A DNA stretch of 22,815 nt from CAYXTI01 sp964468495 (GCA_964468495.1 CAYXTI010000020.1:1-22815); one strand, 5' to 3'; counted from the stretch's first letter, positions 9,018 to 17,917 are shown. The notes: generated by a model not told the origin, from the letters alone. Numbers and translations: made by a program.

Positions 9018-10051
9018 TTACTTAACCCTCCTGCTATGCTAGGAATATTAAATAAATCAAAGTTATAATGTTTTAACCATCTTATATCCCCTGTAAAAAA
9101 TTGTCGTAAATCTTTTATGTTATATTTAAGCATAGCAAATCTTTCAATCCCTAAACCAAATGCAAATCCTTTATAGATATTAGGATCGATATTAACATTA
9201 GTTAATACTTTAGGATGCACCATTCCACAACCTAAGACTTCTAGCCATTTATCTTTTTTATTCATTTTGATATCTACTTCAGCTGATGGTTCCGTAAAAG
9301 GAAAATAGCTTGGCCTAAATTGAATTTCAATATTTTTCTCAAAAAAAGTAGTAATAAAATCAGTAATTATATATTTTAAATGACTCATATTAATATCTCT
9401 ATCAATAACTAATCCCTCAATTTGATGAAACATCGGAGTATGAGTTAAATCTGAATCAGCACGATAAGCTTTTCCATAGGAAATAAAACGAAAGGGAGGT
9501 TTTTCTTTTTCCATTACTTTTATTTGCACTGAAGATGTATGAGTTCTAAGTATTTTAGATTTATAACTTACTTCTTTTAAATAAAAAGTATCATGCATTT
9601 GTCTAGCTGGATGATATTTATCTATATTAAGGGCAGTAAAATTATACCAATCAGTTTCTATTTCAGGGCCACTTTTTATATTGAAATTATATTTTGTAAA
9701 AACTTGTATAAGTTCTTCAATACACTGAGTAATAGGATGAATATTACCTCTATTAATTGATCTTGCTGGAATAGTTAAATCAATTCTTTCTTTCTCAAAC
9801 TTTTCTTTTAATATTTTATTTTTAATCTCTTCTGTTTTTAAATCTATTATTACTTTAATTTTTTGTTTAATTACATTAATAGTTTTTGCATATTCTTTTC
9901 TTTGTAAAATATTTAAACTACTAAGCTTTTTAATTTCTTGTTGAATAACACTTGATTTTCCTAAAAACTCAACTTTTATTTGGTGTATTTCTTGTAAAGA
10001 GTTAATAAAATTTATTTTTTTCTTCACAATATTCACTATTTCATTTAACAT
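9014..10051 (-). CDS. pheS: Phenylalanine--tRNA ligase alpha subunit
   Basis: This is the catalytic alpha chain of phenylalanyl-tRNA synthetase, forming Phe-AMP and transferring Phe to tRNA. The N-terminal coiled coil (first about 90 residues) includes KVEFLGKSS. The class II core follows with RTHTSS, motif 2 region FRFISYGKAYRADSDLTHTP plus FHQIEG, TEPSAEVDI, and motif 3 GFAFGLGIERFAML. The end is intact and overlaps pheT by four bases. I prefer the ATG at 10051 (MLNEIVNIV). The frame also offers a GTG four codons upstream (10063), adding MSSC; neither has a strong Shine-Dalgarno. It is first of a two-gene operon, with its promoter presumably in 10064-10373. Confidence 0.96.
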   Translation of the reverse strand: MLNEIVNIVKKKINFINSLQEIHQIKVEFLGKSSVIQQEIKKLSSLNILQRKEYAKTINVIKQKIKVIIDLKTEEIKNKILKEKFEKERIDLTIPARSINRGNIHPITQCIEELIQVFTKYNFNIKSGPEIETDWYNFTALNIDKYHPARQMHDTFYLKEVSYKSKILRTHTSSVQIKVMEKEKPPFRFISYGKAYRADSDLTHTPMFHQIEGLVIDRDINMSHLKYIITDFITTFFEKNIEIQFRPSYFPFTEPSAEVDIKMNKKDKWLEVLGCGMVHPKVLTNVNIDPNIYKGFAFGLGIERFAMLKYNIKDLRQFFTGDIRWLKHYNFDLFNIPSIAGGLSK

Positions 10052-10063
10052 ACAACTACTCAC

Positions 10064-10373
10064 TAATAAAGATTATTCAATCAATGTTATATTACTATTA
10101 TTTTAATAAATAAGGTACTAGTGATAAATGTACTTTTTTATGAATATATTTTTATACTTTCATAAATAATAAACATTATTGCTTATAAGCTTTGCAAATT
10201 TTTTTAATAATTATAACTCTTTAAGATAACCTATCTTATAATATTTCAATAATAACCGAACAACAACCTATAAAAATAACATTATGGTCCTAAATTGGTT
10301 AGTTATGATAGATTGTTTATTGTTAATAAAAAATATTAATTATAACCAATAAACTAATAACATCTTATTTATA
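10064..10373. other. rpsD-pheS intergenic region with inverted repeats
   Basis: No gene or tRNA was recognised in these 310 bases. The best structure is TAAGATA-ACC-TATCTTA (10222-10238), a perfect 7-bp stem with a 3-base loop. Others are TTTATGA/TCATAAA (10137-10166) and ATTGGTTA/TAACCAAT (10294-10350). The region should hold the end of the rpsD transcript and the pheST promoter, so one hairpin could be a terminator or attenuator. No leader peptide with a run of Phe codons was seen. Confidence 0.35.
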
Positions 10374-10994
10374 TTAATGAGAATAATACTCAACAATTTT
10401 TCTAAAATCAGCAGTAAAAGGGTAAGGAATATCTGCTATAAAAGGAATTCTAATAAATTTTCCAGACAAATTTGTTGAACCATAAGATAAATAATCAGGA
10501 ATAGCTCTCTCTTGTTTTTCTATTGAAGCCGCATAAATTGGGATTTGTTTTGACGATTCCTTTAATTCTATTAAATCACCAACAAACAATTTTTGGCTGG
10601 CAATATTGACCTTTTTTCCATTAACCCTTATGTGCCCATGAGAAACTAACTGTCTTGCAGAAAATATAGTAGGAGCAAAATTAAGACGATAGACAACTAT
10701 ATCTAACCGCCTTTCCATTAATCCTGCAAAATTCTCAGCTGTGTTTCCTTTCATTTTATTTGCAAAAGTAAAAGTATTTCTAAACTGCTTTTCTGTTATA
10801 CGACCATAATGTGCCTTTACTATTTGTTTAGCACGTAAGTGTAAGCCATAATCAGAACTTTTTTTCGATTTTTGCCCTATCCCATGCTGCCCTGGAGGAT
10901 AATTTTTAACATGCACTGCATCTTTACTTTCTCCCCAGATACTTTTTCCTAACCTTCTACTTACTTTATATTTAGCGCTAACAACTTTTGTCAC
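10374..10994 (-). CDS. rpsD: 30S ribosomal protein S4
   Basis: S4 binds 16S rRNA early in 30S subunit assembly and shapes the decoding region. At 206 residues this is the normal length. The N-terminal part contains RRLGKSIWG and PPGQHG, as in bacterial S4. The S4 RNA-binding domain follows (about 94-155) with MERRLDIVVYRLNFAPT, SARQLVSHGHIRVNGKKVN and VGDLIELKE. The start codon is GTG at 10994, giving MTKVVSAKYKVSRR. This matches the family's usual beginning, and no ATG fits. It stands alone rather than in the alpha ribosomal operon, as is common in Rickettsiales and other alphaproteobacteria. Confidence 0.97.
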   Translation of the reverse strand: MTKVVSAKYKVSRRLGKSIWGESKDAVHVKNYPPGQHGIGQKSKKSSDYGLHLRAKQIVKAHYGRITEKQFRNTFTFANKMKGNTAENFAGLMERRLDIVVYRLNFAPTIFSARQLVSHGHIRVNGKKVNIASQKLFVGDLIELKESSKQIPIYAASIEKQERAIPDYLSYGSTNLSGKFIRIPFIADIPYPFTADFRKIVEYYSH

Positions 10995-11315
10995 TAATTT
11001 AATACAACTTAACTAATTAAAATAAACTTAATAAAATCTAAGCAACATTTTATATCCAGATAATAAAATGTCAAATAAAATTTTTGATAAATTGATATAA
11101 TAGATAAATTTATTATTTAAGGTAAATAATACTAAAGAAAATCTACCACAGACCATAATAACCAAAAATAAATATCTCTTTAGGGAATAAAACCTATATG
11201 GTATAATTTACTTTATTCAATTAATGATTACTAATTTTATATCAATAAAGTAGTAATATTTTATATTAAAAACTCTACTAAAGAAATAAGATCTATATAA
11301 TTAGAAAAATTATCT
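10995..11315. promoter_or_regulatory. Divergent rpsD/ubiG spacer with a candidate -10 box
   Basis: These 321 bases separate divergent rpsD and ubiG and hold no recognisable gene or RNA. On the plus strand, TATAAT at 11202-11207 lies 108 bases before ubiG, with only a poor -35 match (TTTAGG) about 17 bases upstream. A second TATAAT near 11096-11101 has no good -35. Both are weak calls because TATAAT is frequent by chance here. Confidence 0.25.
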
Positions 11316-12014
11316 ATGTTTAATAAAGATTATACAGCTTGGTGGGATAAAAGCGGAGAATTTAAGCTCTTACATCAAATTAATCCCCTCAGAGTTAAAT
11401 ATATTAGTAATAAAATTAAGGAACATTTTAATACTGTTAATAATAATTCTATACTACTAAATAGTCTTACTCTAATAGATATAGGATGCGGTGGAGGCTT
11501 AATATGCAGTGAAATGAATAAACTTATTACGAAGATAACAGGTTTAGATATACACTTAAATAATATAAAAGCAGCTATGCAATATAATGAAGAACATAAA
11601 TTAAATGTTAATTATATCCATTCTACTTTAGAAGAACATGTTTTATTAAACAAAAAATATAATATAGTTCTATGCCTTGAAGTAATAGAACATGTTAAAG
11701 ATCCTAAATCCTTTATATATCATTTATCTCAGTTATTAGAACCTAATGGTATTATGATTATATCTACTATTAATCGTACTATAAAAGCTTACTTTTCAAC
11801 TATTCTATTAGCCGAATATATATTAAACTGGATTCCTAAAAGCACTCATTATTATTATAAATTTATTAAACCATCAGAATTATATACTATGATTAGCCCT
11901 TACAATTTAACATTAATAGAATTAAAAGGGCTTTCATTTAATATCTTATCACAAAGTTGGGTCCTATCAAAAAATATAGATATTAATTATTTTGCATGCA
12001 TAAAAAAAATATAA
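11316..12014 (+). CDS. ubiG: Ubiquinone biosynthesis O-methyltransferase
   Basis: UbiG is an S-adenosylmethionine-dependent enzyme. It performs the two O-methylations in ubiquinone synthesis on membrane-bound polyprenyl intermediates. At 232 residues the length is normal. The N-terminal WWDKSGEFKLLHQINPLRVKYI is the family's hallmark start. The Rossmann methyltransferase fold follows, with motif I IDIGCGGGL (54-62), the acidic end of strand 2 in GLDIH, and LCLEVIEHVKDP further on. A membrane-facing segment near 160-175 (LLAEYILNWIPKSTH) is also typical. It ends six bases from the petC stop in a tail-to-tail arrangement, and the bc1 complex encoded there oxidises the ubiquinol this pathway supplies. 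No Shine-Dalgarno is visible. Confidence 0.93.
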   Translation: MFNKDYTAWWDKSGEFKLLHQINPLRVKYISNKIKEHFNTVNNNSILLNSLTLIDIGCGGGLICSEMNKLITKITGLDIHLNNIKAAMQYNEEHKLNVNYIHSTLEEHVLLNKKYNIVLCLEVIEHVKDPKSFIYHLSQLLEPNGIMIISTINRTIKAYFSTILLAEYILNWIPKSTHYYYKFIKPSELYTMISPYNLTLIELKGLSFNILSQSWVLSKNIDINYFACIKKI

Positions 12015-12020
12015 TACCTA

Positions 12021-12821
12021 TTATTTAACATCTTGCCATATTCTATTCTTAGCAATATAAGAAAAAATAGAGAATATAATAATAAAAATTATTACCTTAA
12101 TGCCTAAAGATTTACGATCCTCCATCTCAGGCTCTGCTGCCCATTGTAAAAATATTGTTACATCTTTTGCCATTTGTTCTACACTCCCTACAGTTCCATC
12201 TATATATTCTACTTGATTATCTACTAAAGGAGGAGGCATAGCTATTTGCTGTCCAGGAAAATATAGATTATAATACAGCCCCTCCATAACTTCAAAATTA
12301 CTTGGCTGAATAGTATATCCAGTAAGAAGAGAAAATATATAATTTGCCCCATCAGGTCTAGCCTTTACTATTAGAGATAAATCAACAGGAAATGCACCAT
12401 TATTTAATAATCTTGCCAATTCTTGATTTGGATAAGGAGAAACAAAATGATCTGATGGAAGAGCAGGGCGCTCAAACATTTCTCCATCTTCATTAGGCCC
12501 GTCTAGAACTTTATAATCTTTAGCAAATTGGACAATTTCTTCTTCTGAAAATCCTAAACTTTTTAAATTTCTATAATATAAATTACTCAGTCCATGACAA
12601 CTAGAACAAACTTCCGTATAAACTTTTAATCCTCTTTGCGCTGCTTGACGATCAAATTTACCAAATATCCCTTCAAATGGCCATACAAGCTGTTTAAGTT
12701 TAGCACTATTACTTGCTTGAATAGATGAGGAGGTCATTGTAATAATTACTAGTATTAATATATGAGCACAAATAAATTTTATATATTTATATAAAATAGA
12801 CATATTAGTATTATATCCCAT
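12021..12821 (-). CDS. petC: Cytochrome c1 of the bc1 complex
   Basis: Cytochrome c1 is the periplasmic c-type haem subunit passing electrons from the Rieske protein to soluble cytochrome c. The 266-residue product has an N-terminal signal helix (about 13-30), the haem-binding CSSCH (72-76), the axial methionine in GQQIAMPPP (M195) and a C-terminal anchor helix (about 242-256) followed by lysine/arginine residues. It is the last gene of petA-petB-petC, five bases after petB. The ATG at 12821 has TAGGA immediately before it, leaving almost no spacing. The ATG six codons in (12803, MSILYKYIKF) is a plausible alternative start and still keeps the signal sequence. Intact and complete. Confidence 0.95.
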   Translation of the reverse strand: MGYNTNMSILYKYIKFICAHILILVIITMTSSSIQASNSAKLKQLVWPFEGIFGKFDRQAAQRGLKVYTEVCSSCHGLSNLYYRNLKSLGFSEEEIVQFAKDYKVLDGPNEDGEMFERPALPSDHFVSPYPNQELARLLNNGAFPVDLSLIVKARPDGANYIFSLLTGYTIQPSNFEVMEGLYYNLYFPGQQIAMPPPLVDNQVEYIDGTVGSVEQMAKDVTIFLQWAAEPEMEDRKSLGIKVIIFIIIFSIFSYIAKNRIWQDVK

Positions 12822-12826
12822 TCCTA

Positions 12827-14062
12827 CTATTTCTCATTCTTATTAGTTAAGAGATTATTCTGTTCATTACATGGTGCTGTTGTTTTTTCGAATTTTCCTA
12901 TAAATGGAAGTACAACTATAAAATGAAAAAAATAATAAAAAGTAGCTATTTGACTTATTATAATATAAGGTTGCTCGGCAGGTTGTCCACCAACATAGCC
13001 TAATACTACACAATCAATAGTAAATATAAAAAAAAACCATTTATAAACTGGTCTAAAAATACTACTTCGCACAGGTGATTTATCTAACCATGGGACAAAA
13101 AACAGTATTAAGATACTACTAAACATTAATAGCACTCCTCCAAGTTTTGATGGTATAGCCCTTAAAATTGCATAAAAAGGCAAAAAATACCATTCAGGAA
13201 CTATATGGGCTGGAGTAGATAACGGATCTGCTGGAATATAATTATCTGGATGCCCAAGTAAATTAGGTTGATAAAAAACAAAATAAGCAAAAATAAATAA
13301 ATAAAAACCAAAACTAAATAAATCTTTTATAGTATAATATGGATGAAAAGGTATCTTATCTTTATCCTTTAAATCTAACCCAGTAGGATTATTTGATCCA
13401 TGCATATGCAGCGCCCACACATGTAGCAATACAAAGAAAAAAATAATAAAAGGTAGCAAATAGTGCAAAGCAAAAAATCTGTTTAATGTTGGATTTGCTA
13501 CAGAAAAGCCTCCTAATATCCAAGAAACTATGCTTGACCCAATAACAGGGATAGCAGAAAACAAATTGGTAATCACTGTAGCTGCCCAATAACTCATTTG
13601 CCCCCATGGTAATACATAACCCATAAAAGCAGTAATAATCATAATTAGAAAAATTAATAACCCAATATGCCACAATAATTCCCTAGGATACTTATAAGAA
13701 CCATAATATAATCCACGAAAAATGTGTAAATATACTGAGACAAAAAACATTGATGCTCCGACAGAATGCATATAACGTATTAGCCATCCATAATTAACAT
13801 TACGCATTATTGCTTCAACACTATTAAACGCATGATCTACATGAGGAGTATAATGCATGGCTAATATTATTCCAGTAATAATTTGAATTACTAAACCTAA
13901 CCCAGATATTACACCTAAATTCCATAGATAGTTTAAGTTTTTAGGAGTTTTATATTGTTTAAAATGACCTAAAAAAGAAAAAATAGGTAATCGATAATCA
14001 ATCCAAGCTATAACTCCTTTATTATTGCTACTTTTATTTTTTTTTAAATCTTCTACATTCAT
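12827..14062 (-). CDS. petB: Cytochrome b of the bc1 complex
   Basis: Cytochrome b is the integral membrane subunit with two b haems and the quinol-oxidising and quinone-reducing sites. At 411 residues it is bacterial length, with about eight hydrophobic helices. The four haem ligands keep the canonical spacing: H99 and H113, H200 and H214. The quinol-oxidation site PEWY motif is at 289-292, followed by FLPFYAILRAIPSK. The Gly-rich helix NLGVISGLGLVIQIITG is also present. It lies between petA (two bases away) and petC (five bases away), so the three are certainly one transcript. The C-terminal tail is short and polar. Confidence 0.97.
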   Translation of the reverse strand: MNVEDLKKNKSSNNKGVIAWIDYRLPIFSFLGHFKQYKTPKNLNYLWNLGVISGLGLVIQIITGIILAMHYTPHVDHAFNSVEAIMRNVNYGWLIRYMHSVGASMFFVSVYLHIFRGLYYGSYKYPRELLWHIGLLIFLIMIITAFMGYVLPWGQMSYWAATVITNLFSAIPVIGSSIVSWILGGFSVANPTLNRFFALHYLLPFIIFFFVLLHVWALHMHGSNNPTGLDLKDKDKIPFHPYYTIKDLFSFGFYLFIFAYFVFYQPNLLGHPDNYIPADPLSTPAHIVPEWYFLPFYAILRAIPSKLGGVLLMFSSILILFFVPWLDKSPVRSSIFRPVYKWFFFIFTIDCVVLGYVGGQPAEQPYIIISQIATFYYFFHFIVVLPFIGKFEKTTAPCNEQNNLLTNKNEK

Positions 14063-14064
14063 TA

Positions 14065-14631
14065 TTATCCAATTTTAATTTTAGTATCTGAAATAAATTC
14101 ATATGGAGGAATTTCTAAATTAATTGGAGCAGGACCTTTTCTAATTCTTCCAGAGGTATCATAATGAGACCCATGACATGGGCAAAACCAACCTTTAAAA
14201 TCCCCTTGATTTGATAAAGGGATACAACCTAAATGAGTACATACACCTATTAGAATTAACCATTTTTCATACCCTTTTTTGACACGATTTGAGTCTAACT
14301 GTGGATCTTTTAAAACTGATTGTTTTGTTTCTTGTGCTATTTTTATTTCATTTTCAGTTCTATGCTTAATAAAAATAGGTTTTCCTAACCATTTTACAGT
14401 TAAAACCTGACCTGGTGATATTTTTGATATATCAACCTCAATTGTTGATAAAGCTAACACATCAGCAGATGGATTAAAAGAATCTATTAAAGGAATAGTA
14501 ACACAGACTGCACCTATTACAGTTAAACTACTTGCCATTAAAACCATAAAATCTCTTCTTGTGCTACTAGAATCAGGATTTTTTATCGGTTTATTATTTT
14601 CAGGTTTAGTTAAAAGATGATTTTCTGACAT
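14065..14631 (-). CDS. petA: Rieske iron-sulfur subunit of the bc1 complex
   Basis: This subunit carries a 2Fe-2S cluster that accepts the first electron from ubiquinol and swings to cytochrome c1. At 188 residues it is standard. A twin-arginine signal-anchor begins at STRRDFMVL (R25-R26), with the transmembrane helix at about 29-48; the Tat pathway is the usual route for this subunit. Cluster ligands are all present: C131 and H133 in CTHLGC and C150 and H153 in CPCHGSHYD, with C136 and C152 forming the stabilising disulfide. It is first in the pet operon. Confidence 0.97.
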   Translation of the reverse strand: MSENHLLTKPENNKPIKNPDSSSTRRDFMVLMASSLTVIGAVCVTIPLIDSFNPSADVLALSTIEVDISKISPGQVLTVKWLGKPIFIKHRTENEIKIAQETKQSVLKDPQLDSNRVKKGYEKWLILIGVCTHLGCIPLSNQGDFKGWFCPCHGSHYDTSGRIRKGPAPINLEIPPYEFISDTKIKIG

Positions 14632-14745
14632 AATTTGTTTATAAACACTAACTTATAAAATATATAATAACTAAATAATACTATAATAAATTAATACAAT
14701 AATAAATAATTCTTTTTTATAAAAGACAGTATAGAATATTGTTAT

Positions 14746-14774
14746 ATTATAGGCAATAACATTTAATAGTACAA
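14746..14774 (-). promoter_or_regulatory. Candidate promoter of petABC
   Basis: On the minus strand TTGTAC (14774-14769) and a perfect TATAAT (14751-14746) are separated by 17 bases, the ideal spacing for a sigma-70 promoter. They lie about 115 bases upstream of petA in the 223-bp spacer 14632-14854. The -35 box matches only its first three positions, and TATAAT is common by chance in this DNA. Nothing else was recognised in the spacer. Confidence 0.4.
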
Positions 14775-14854
14775 AAAAAATTGATAAAACTTATTATTTT
14801 ATAACTTAAAGCATAATTATATTGTGACTATTTAATATCTTATCATCAATATAT

Positions 14855-15241
14855 TTATGGTTGAGCATAAGGATCATATTCTTCATTATTGCCTGGTAAT
14901 AAATCAATAAAAGATTTTTCTAAATTTTGTTCATCTTCTTGTTTTTTATATTCGGGAGGATTGTTAAGACATTGCCAAAACCTAGAAAAATCTTTTATCA
15001 TAGGAACACAATTCTGTGCTACTGATTTAGTTTCATTAAATGCTTGAAATATTACAGTTTGTACAGGCTTAATTAAATTTGCTTTTGATAAGCCCTGAAA
15101 TACCCAATAGGTTACTAGTATTATTGTAACAAATGTTGCTATATAAAAAGGTTTTAATGTAGTAAATATCCCTATTACTACAGGATTTAAAAAAATTTTT
15201 TTTATTTGATTAAAGATATTAGATAAAAAACTTGATAACAT
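14855..15241 (-). CDS. Small single-span membrane protein, unknown function
   Basis: I do not recognise this 128-residue protein. It starts with an amphipathic region (residues 1-20) and has one strong transmembrane helix at about 30-50 (FYIATFVTIILVTYWVFQGL). A polar part with two cysteines follows (NCVPMIKDFSRFWQCL), ending in an acidic, proline-containing tail (EEYDPYAQP). Lysines before the helix and acidic residues after it would suggest a cytoplasmic N-terminus. It sits between dapB (157 bp upstream) and petA (223 bp downstream), all minus strand, but the gaps argue against tight coupling. The reading frame is clean, and the soluble tail is less hydrophobic than random AT-rich reading frames. 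I take it to be a real gene, perhaps lineage-specific. Confidence 0.65.
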   Translation of the reverse strand: MLSSFLSNIFNQIKKIFLNPVVIGIFTTLKPFYIATFVTIILVTYWVFQGLSKANLIKPVQTVIFQAFNETKSVAQNCVPMIKDFSRFWQCLNNPPEYKKQEDEQNLEKSFIDLLPGNNEEYDPYAQP

Positions 15242-15398
15242 AAAAAATTAATTTTCTTACCATGTTTACTAAAAAATGTACTAATTTTATAAAACTTAGC
15301 TATAAGCTTAGCTATATTTGTCTATTTATCATAAACTTTTTTTACCTTAAACTTGTTTTGAAATATATTTGTGACATTTAGGTAATTTTCATAATATT

Positions 15399-16097
15399 TT
15401 ATAAAGAAAATAAGTCTTGCATAGTATAAAGAGCAGCTTTTTTACCTATTATCCATTTTGCTGCTGCTAATGCTCCTATAGCAAATGCTTTACGAGTAAA
15501 AACTGTATGTTTTATATTAATTAAATCATAATCACCAGTAAATAAAACATCATGTTGTCCTATTATTTGACCTGCTCTAATCGATGAAAAATGAATATTT
15601 GAAAAATAACTATTGTTTTTTTTTATACTATTAATGGCATTAGCAATCATTAATGCTGTTCCAGAAGGGCTATCTTTTTTTGATTTATGGTGAAAATCTA
15701 AAATTTCTATATCATATTCTTTTAAAATCTGAGAAGTTTTTTTTGCTAAATCTGCAAGTAAATTAGCTCCTAAACTAATATTAGGAGAATATAATATTGG
15801 TATTTTTGTAGCTGCTTGCTCTAACATAGAAAAATGCTGTTTTGTATAACCTGTAGTTCCTATTACTAAATGTGTTTTATATATTATTGCTTCTGCAATT
15901 AATGTTTTTAATGCATTAGGAGCAGAAAAATCTATAATTACATCAGACTTTTTACAAGCCTCAGTTAATTTTTCTTTTACATTAACACGAGTTATTTTAG
16001 CAATTAGAGCAACGTTACCTTTCTTACAACTTATAGCATTGGCTATTGCTATTCCCATTTTTCCGTCAGCCCCTTGTATAGATACCTTAATACACAT
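15399..16097 (-). CDS. dapB: 4-hydroxy-tetrahydrodipicolinate reductase
   Basis: DapB reduces the product of DapA with NAD(P)H in the diaminopimelate/lysine pathway, feeding peptidoglycan synthesis in the cytoplasm. At 232 residues it is slightly short for the family; the missing length appears to be in the region after the first 33 residues. The dinucleotide-binding loop GADGKMG (9-15) replaces the usual GxxGRMG. VIGTTGY (78-84) and SPNISLGANLL are present. The substrate motif HHKSKKDSPSGTAL (136-149) keeps the histidine pair, lysine and SGT, and RAGQIIGQHDVLFTG follows. It lies 30 bases after the amino-acid-binding lipoprotein gene on the same strand and is probably co-transcribed with it. 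Complete and probably functional. Confidence 0.94.
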   Translation of the reverse strand: MCIKVSIQGADGKMGIAIANAISCKKGNVALIAKITRVNVKEKLTEACKKSDVIIDFSAPNALKTLIAEAIIYKTHLVIGTTGYTKQHFSMLEQAATKIPILYSPNISLGANLLADLAKKTSQILKEYDIEILDFHHKSKKDSPSGTALMIANAINSIKKNNSYFSNIHFSSIRAGQIIGQHDVLFTGDYDLINIKHTVFTRKAFAIGALAAAKWIIGKKAALYTMQDLFSL

Positions 16098-16127
16098 TTA
16101 CATTATCGATATTTTATAAAAAATATA

Positions 16128-16868
16128 TTATATTTGCCATTTTTCTTTTAATTTATTTAGAGTTCCATCACTTTTTAGATCTTCAATAATCTTATTAATA
16201 TTTTGTTGCAAAGGAGAATTCTTAGGCATAACTATGCCTAAATCAGAATTTAAGTAATCAATTATAAAAAACGTTAAAGAATTATCTAATAGCACAAATC
16301 TTTTAGCTTGAGATGTTTCTATAATCATAGCATCAATTCTATCTACTTTTAATTCTTCTAATAATTCTAAGTTACTGGATAAATTAACAAGATTAATATG
16401 ATATTGTTTTGATAGATCACGCATAACAAAACTCCATATTGACCCTAATTGAGTTCCAACATTTTTATTATCTAAATCTTCAATTGTAAATATTTGATTT
16501 GTTTTTTTATATAAAATTGATGCCTTTTCGCTATGATATGAGTTAGAAAAATCTGCTCTAGGTTTTCTTAGCGGAGTAATTGTGATACCTGAAATTACCA
16601 AATCTACTGATTTATTGTTACTTAAGGCAGCAAGCAACCCATGAAAAGTCATATCTTTAATAACAATTTCTTTTTTTAATCTTTGAGCTATTTCTTTAAT
16701 TAAATCAATATCAAAACCAATAATTTCATTATTACTATAAAATTCATAAGGAGGGTTATCTGCACTTGTTGCTACAATAAGAGTATTATTACCTTTTTCT
16801 TGTTCTGTACAACCGCTTATTGATAAAATAACAATTATATAAAACAATATTTGACAACATTTATACAT
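16128..16868 (-). CDS. Polar amino-acid ABC transporter substrate-binding lipoprotein
   Basis: This family-3 solute-binding protein (246 residues) captures amino acids in the periplasm for an ABC importer. The N-terminus is a lipoprotein signal: a hydrophobic helix and a lipobox ISGC with the lipidated cysteine at C20. The binding domain shows SADNPPYEF (35-43), IIGFDIDLIKEIAQRL (49-64) and ISGITITPLRKPRADFSNSY (92-111). R101 is the expected ligand-carboxylate-binding arginine. GTQLGS (138-143) begins the second lobe and the end KLKEKWQI is typical. No permease or ATPase gene adjoins it, so it probably works with transporter subunits encoded elsewhere. Which amino acid it binds cannot be told. 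Gaps are 98 bp from rluD and 30 bp to dapB. Confidence 0.88.
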   Translation of the reverse strand: MYKCCQILFYIIVILSISGCTEQEKGNNTLIVATSADNPPYEFYSNNEIIGFDIDLIKEIAQRLKKEIVIKDMTFHGLLAALSNNKSVDLVISGITITPLRKPRADFSNSYHSEKASILYKKTNQIFTIEDLDNKNVGTQLGSIWSFVMRDLSKQYHINLVNLSSNLELLEELKVDRIDAMIIETSQAKRFVLLDNSLTFFIIDYLNSDLGIVMPKNSPLQQNINKIIEDLKSDGTLNKLKEKWQI

Positions 16869-16966
16869 TGAAAATACTTTAATTAAATTCTTTATTTAAA
16901 ACAGCTACAAACTGTAAAAGTTAATTATATATTATTAAATATAATTTTTATATTATTTTTGTAAAA

Positions 16967-17917
16967 CTATAAAAAATTTATTAAAGCTAAGAATTCTTTT
17001 GGCATTTTTTGATTAAACTCAAGTAATTTTTTATTTGAAGGATGAATAAAACTTATATAATATGAGTATAATAGCTGATGTTTTATTAATAATAATTGCT
17101 TTTGTATTTCCACAGGAGAACGAAATATTTTTCTATTATTATGACCATAGGTTTGATCTCCCACTATTGAATTGCCAATATAACTCAAATGAACTCTAAT
17201 TTGATGAGTTCTACCTGTCTCTAGTTTACACTCTACAAGACTAAATAACCCATTAAACACTTTTATTGTCTTATAATAGGTAACAGCATTTTTCCCGTTA
17301 TTATTAACAATAGTCATTTTCATTCTATTCAACTTACTACGACCAATTTTTAGATCAATTACACCTTTCTGAGGATTAATTATCCCCCATACTAAAGCCA
17401 TATATTTTCTTACTAAAGTTCTTGATCTCAATTGATTTGCTAAATGCTCATGAGCAAAATTATTCTTTGCTATAACCATCAAACCAGAAGTATTCTTATC
17501 AAGACGATGTACTATACCTGCTCGATTTGTCCCTCCAATATCTGATAAATTATTAGTATGGTATTTTAAAGCATTTACTAAAGTAGTATCATTATAAGAT
17601 TTATCATTAGGAGGATGAACAACCATATTATTAGACTTATTGATTATTATTAAATCATTATCTTCATATAATATATCTAAAGCAATTTTACTATGTGGTA
17701 ATATTTTTTTTTTATTGTCTAATATATCTAATACTATTTTATCATTTTGCTTGACTAATGTTGACAAGTTAACAATAATTGAATTGTTAAGCGAAACTTG
17801 TTCATTTTTTATAGCTTTTTGCACTTGATTTCTTGATAAATAGGATACACTGCTTAGCATTTTATCAATTCTAGTATCATTCATTATTTCTGGTACTATA
17901 TATGTGTGTGTAGTCAT
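16967..17917 (-). CDS. rluD: RluD/RluC-family 23S rRNA pseudouridine synthase
   Basis: These enzymes convert specific uridines of 23S rRNA to pseudouridine. From the ATG at 17917 the product has 316 residues. An N-terminal S4-type RNA-binding domain (about 13-62) includes RIDKMLSSVSYLSRNQVQKAI. The catalytic domain follows with VVHPP, GIVHRLDKNTSGL (catalytic aspartate D140) and GRTHQIRVHL. The reading frame continues upstream to a TTG at 17944, but that lies inside the divergent gene and has no support. The chosen start matches where the family begins, just before the S4 domain. RluD is the likelier member; RluC cannot be excluded. Its start codon directly abuts that of the divergent uracil-DNA glycosylase. 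Confidence 0.9.
   Translation of the reverse strand: MTTHTYIVPEIMNDTRIDKMLSSVSYLSRNQVQKAIKNEQVSLNNSIIVNLSTLVKQNDKIVLDILDNKKKILPHSKIALDILYEDNDLIIINKSNNMVVHPPNDKSYNDTTLVNALKYHTNNLSDIGGTNRAGIVHRLDKNTSGLMVIAKNNFAHEHLANQLRSRTLVRKYMALVWGIINPQKGVIDLKIGRSKLNRMKMTIVNNNGKNAVTYYKTIKVFNGLFSLVECKLETGRTHQIRVHLSYIGNSIVGDQTYGHNNRKIFRSPVEIQKQLLLIKHQLLYSYYISFIHPSNKKLLEFNQKMPKEFLALINFL

Noticed and set aside
10064..11315. Search for tRNA genes in the two 300-bp spacers around rpsD
   Set aside because: No T-loop motif with matching acceptor and anticodon stems was seen in either strand.
13389..13673. Open frame of 94 codons on the minus strand within petB
   Set aside because: It is an out-of-frame reading of conserved cytochrome b, whose haem-ligand helices occupy the same bases in the correct frame.
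15295..15316. CTTAGCTATA direct repeat between dapB and the small membrane gene
   Set aside because: Two 10-base copies are too short and too AT-rich to support a function, and no promoter could be placed around them.
16923..16946. AATTATAT/ATATAATT stem in the rluD-lipoprotein gap
   Set aside because: AT-only stems of 8 bp with short loops are expected many times by chance at this composition.
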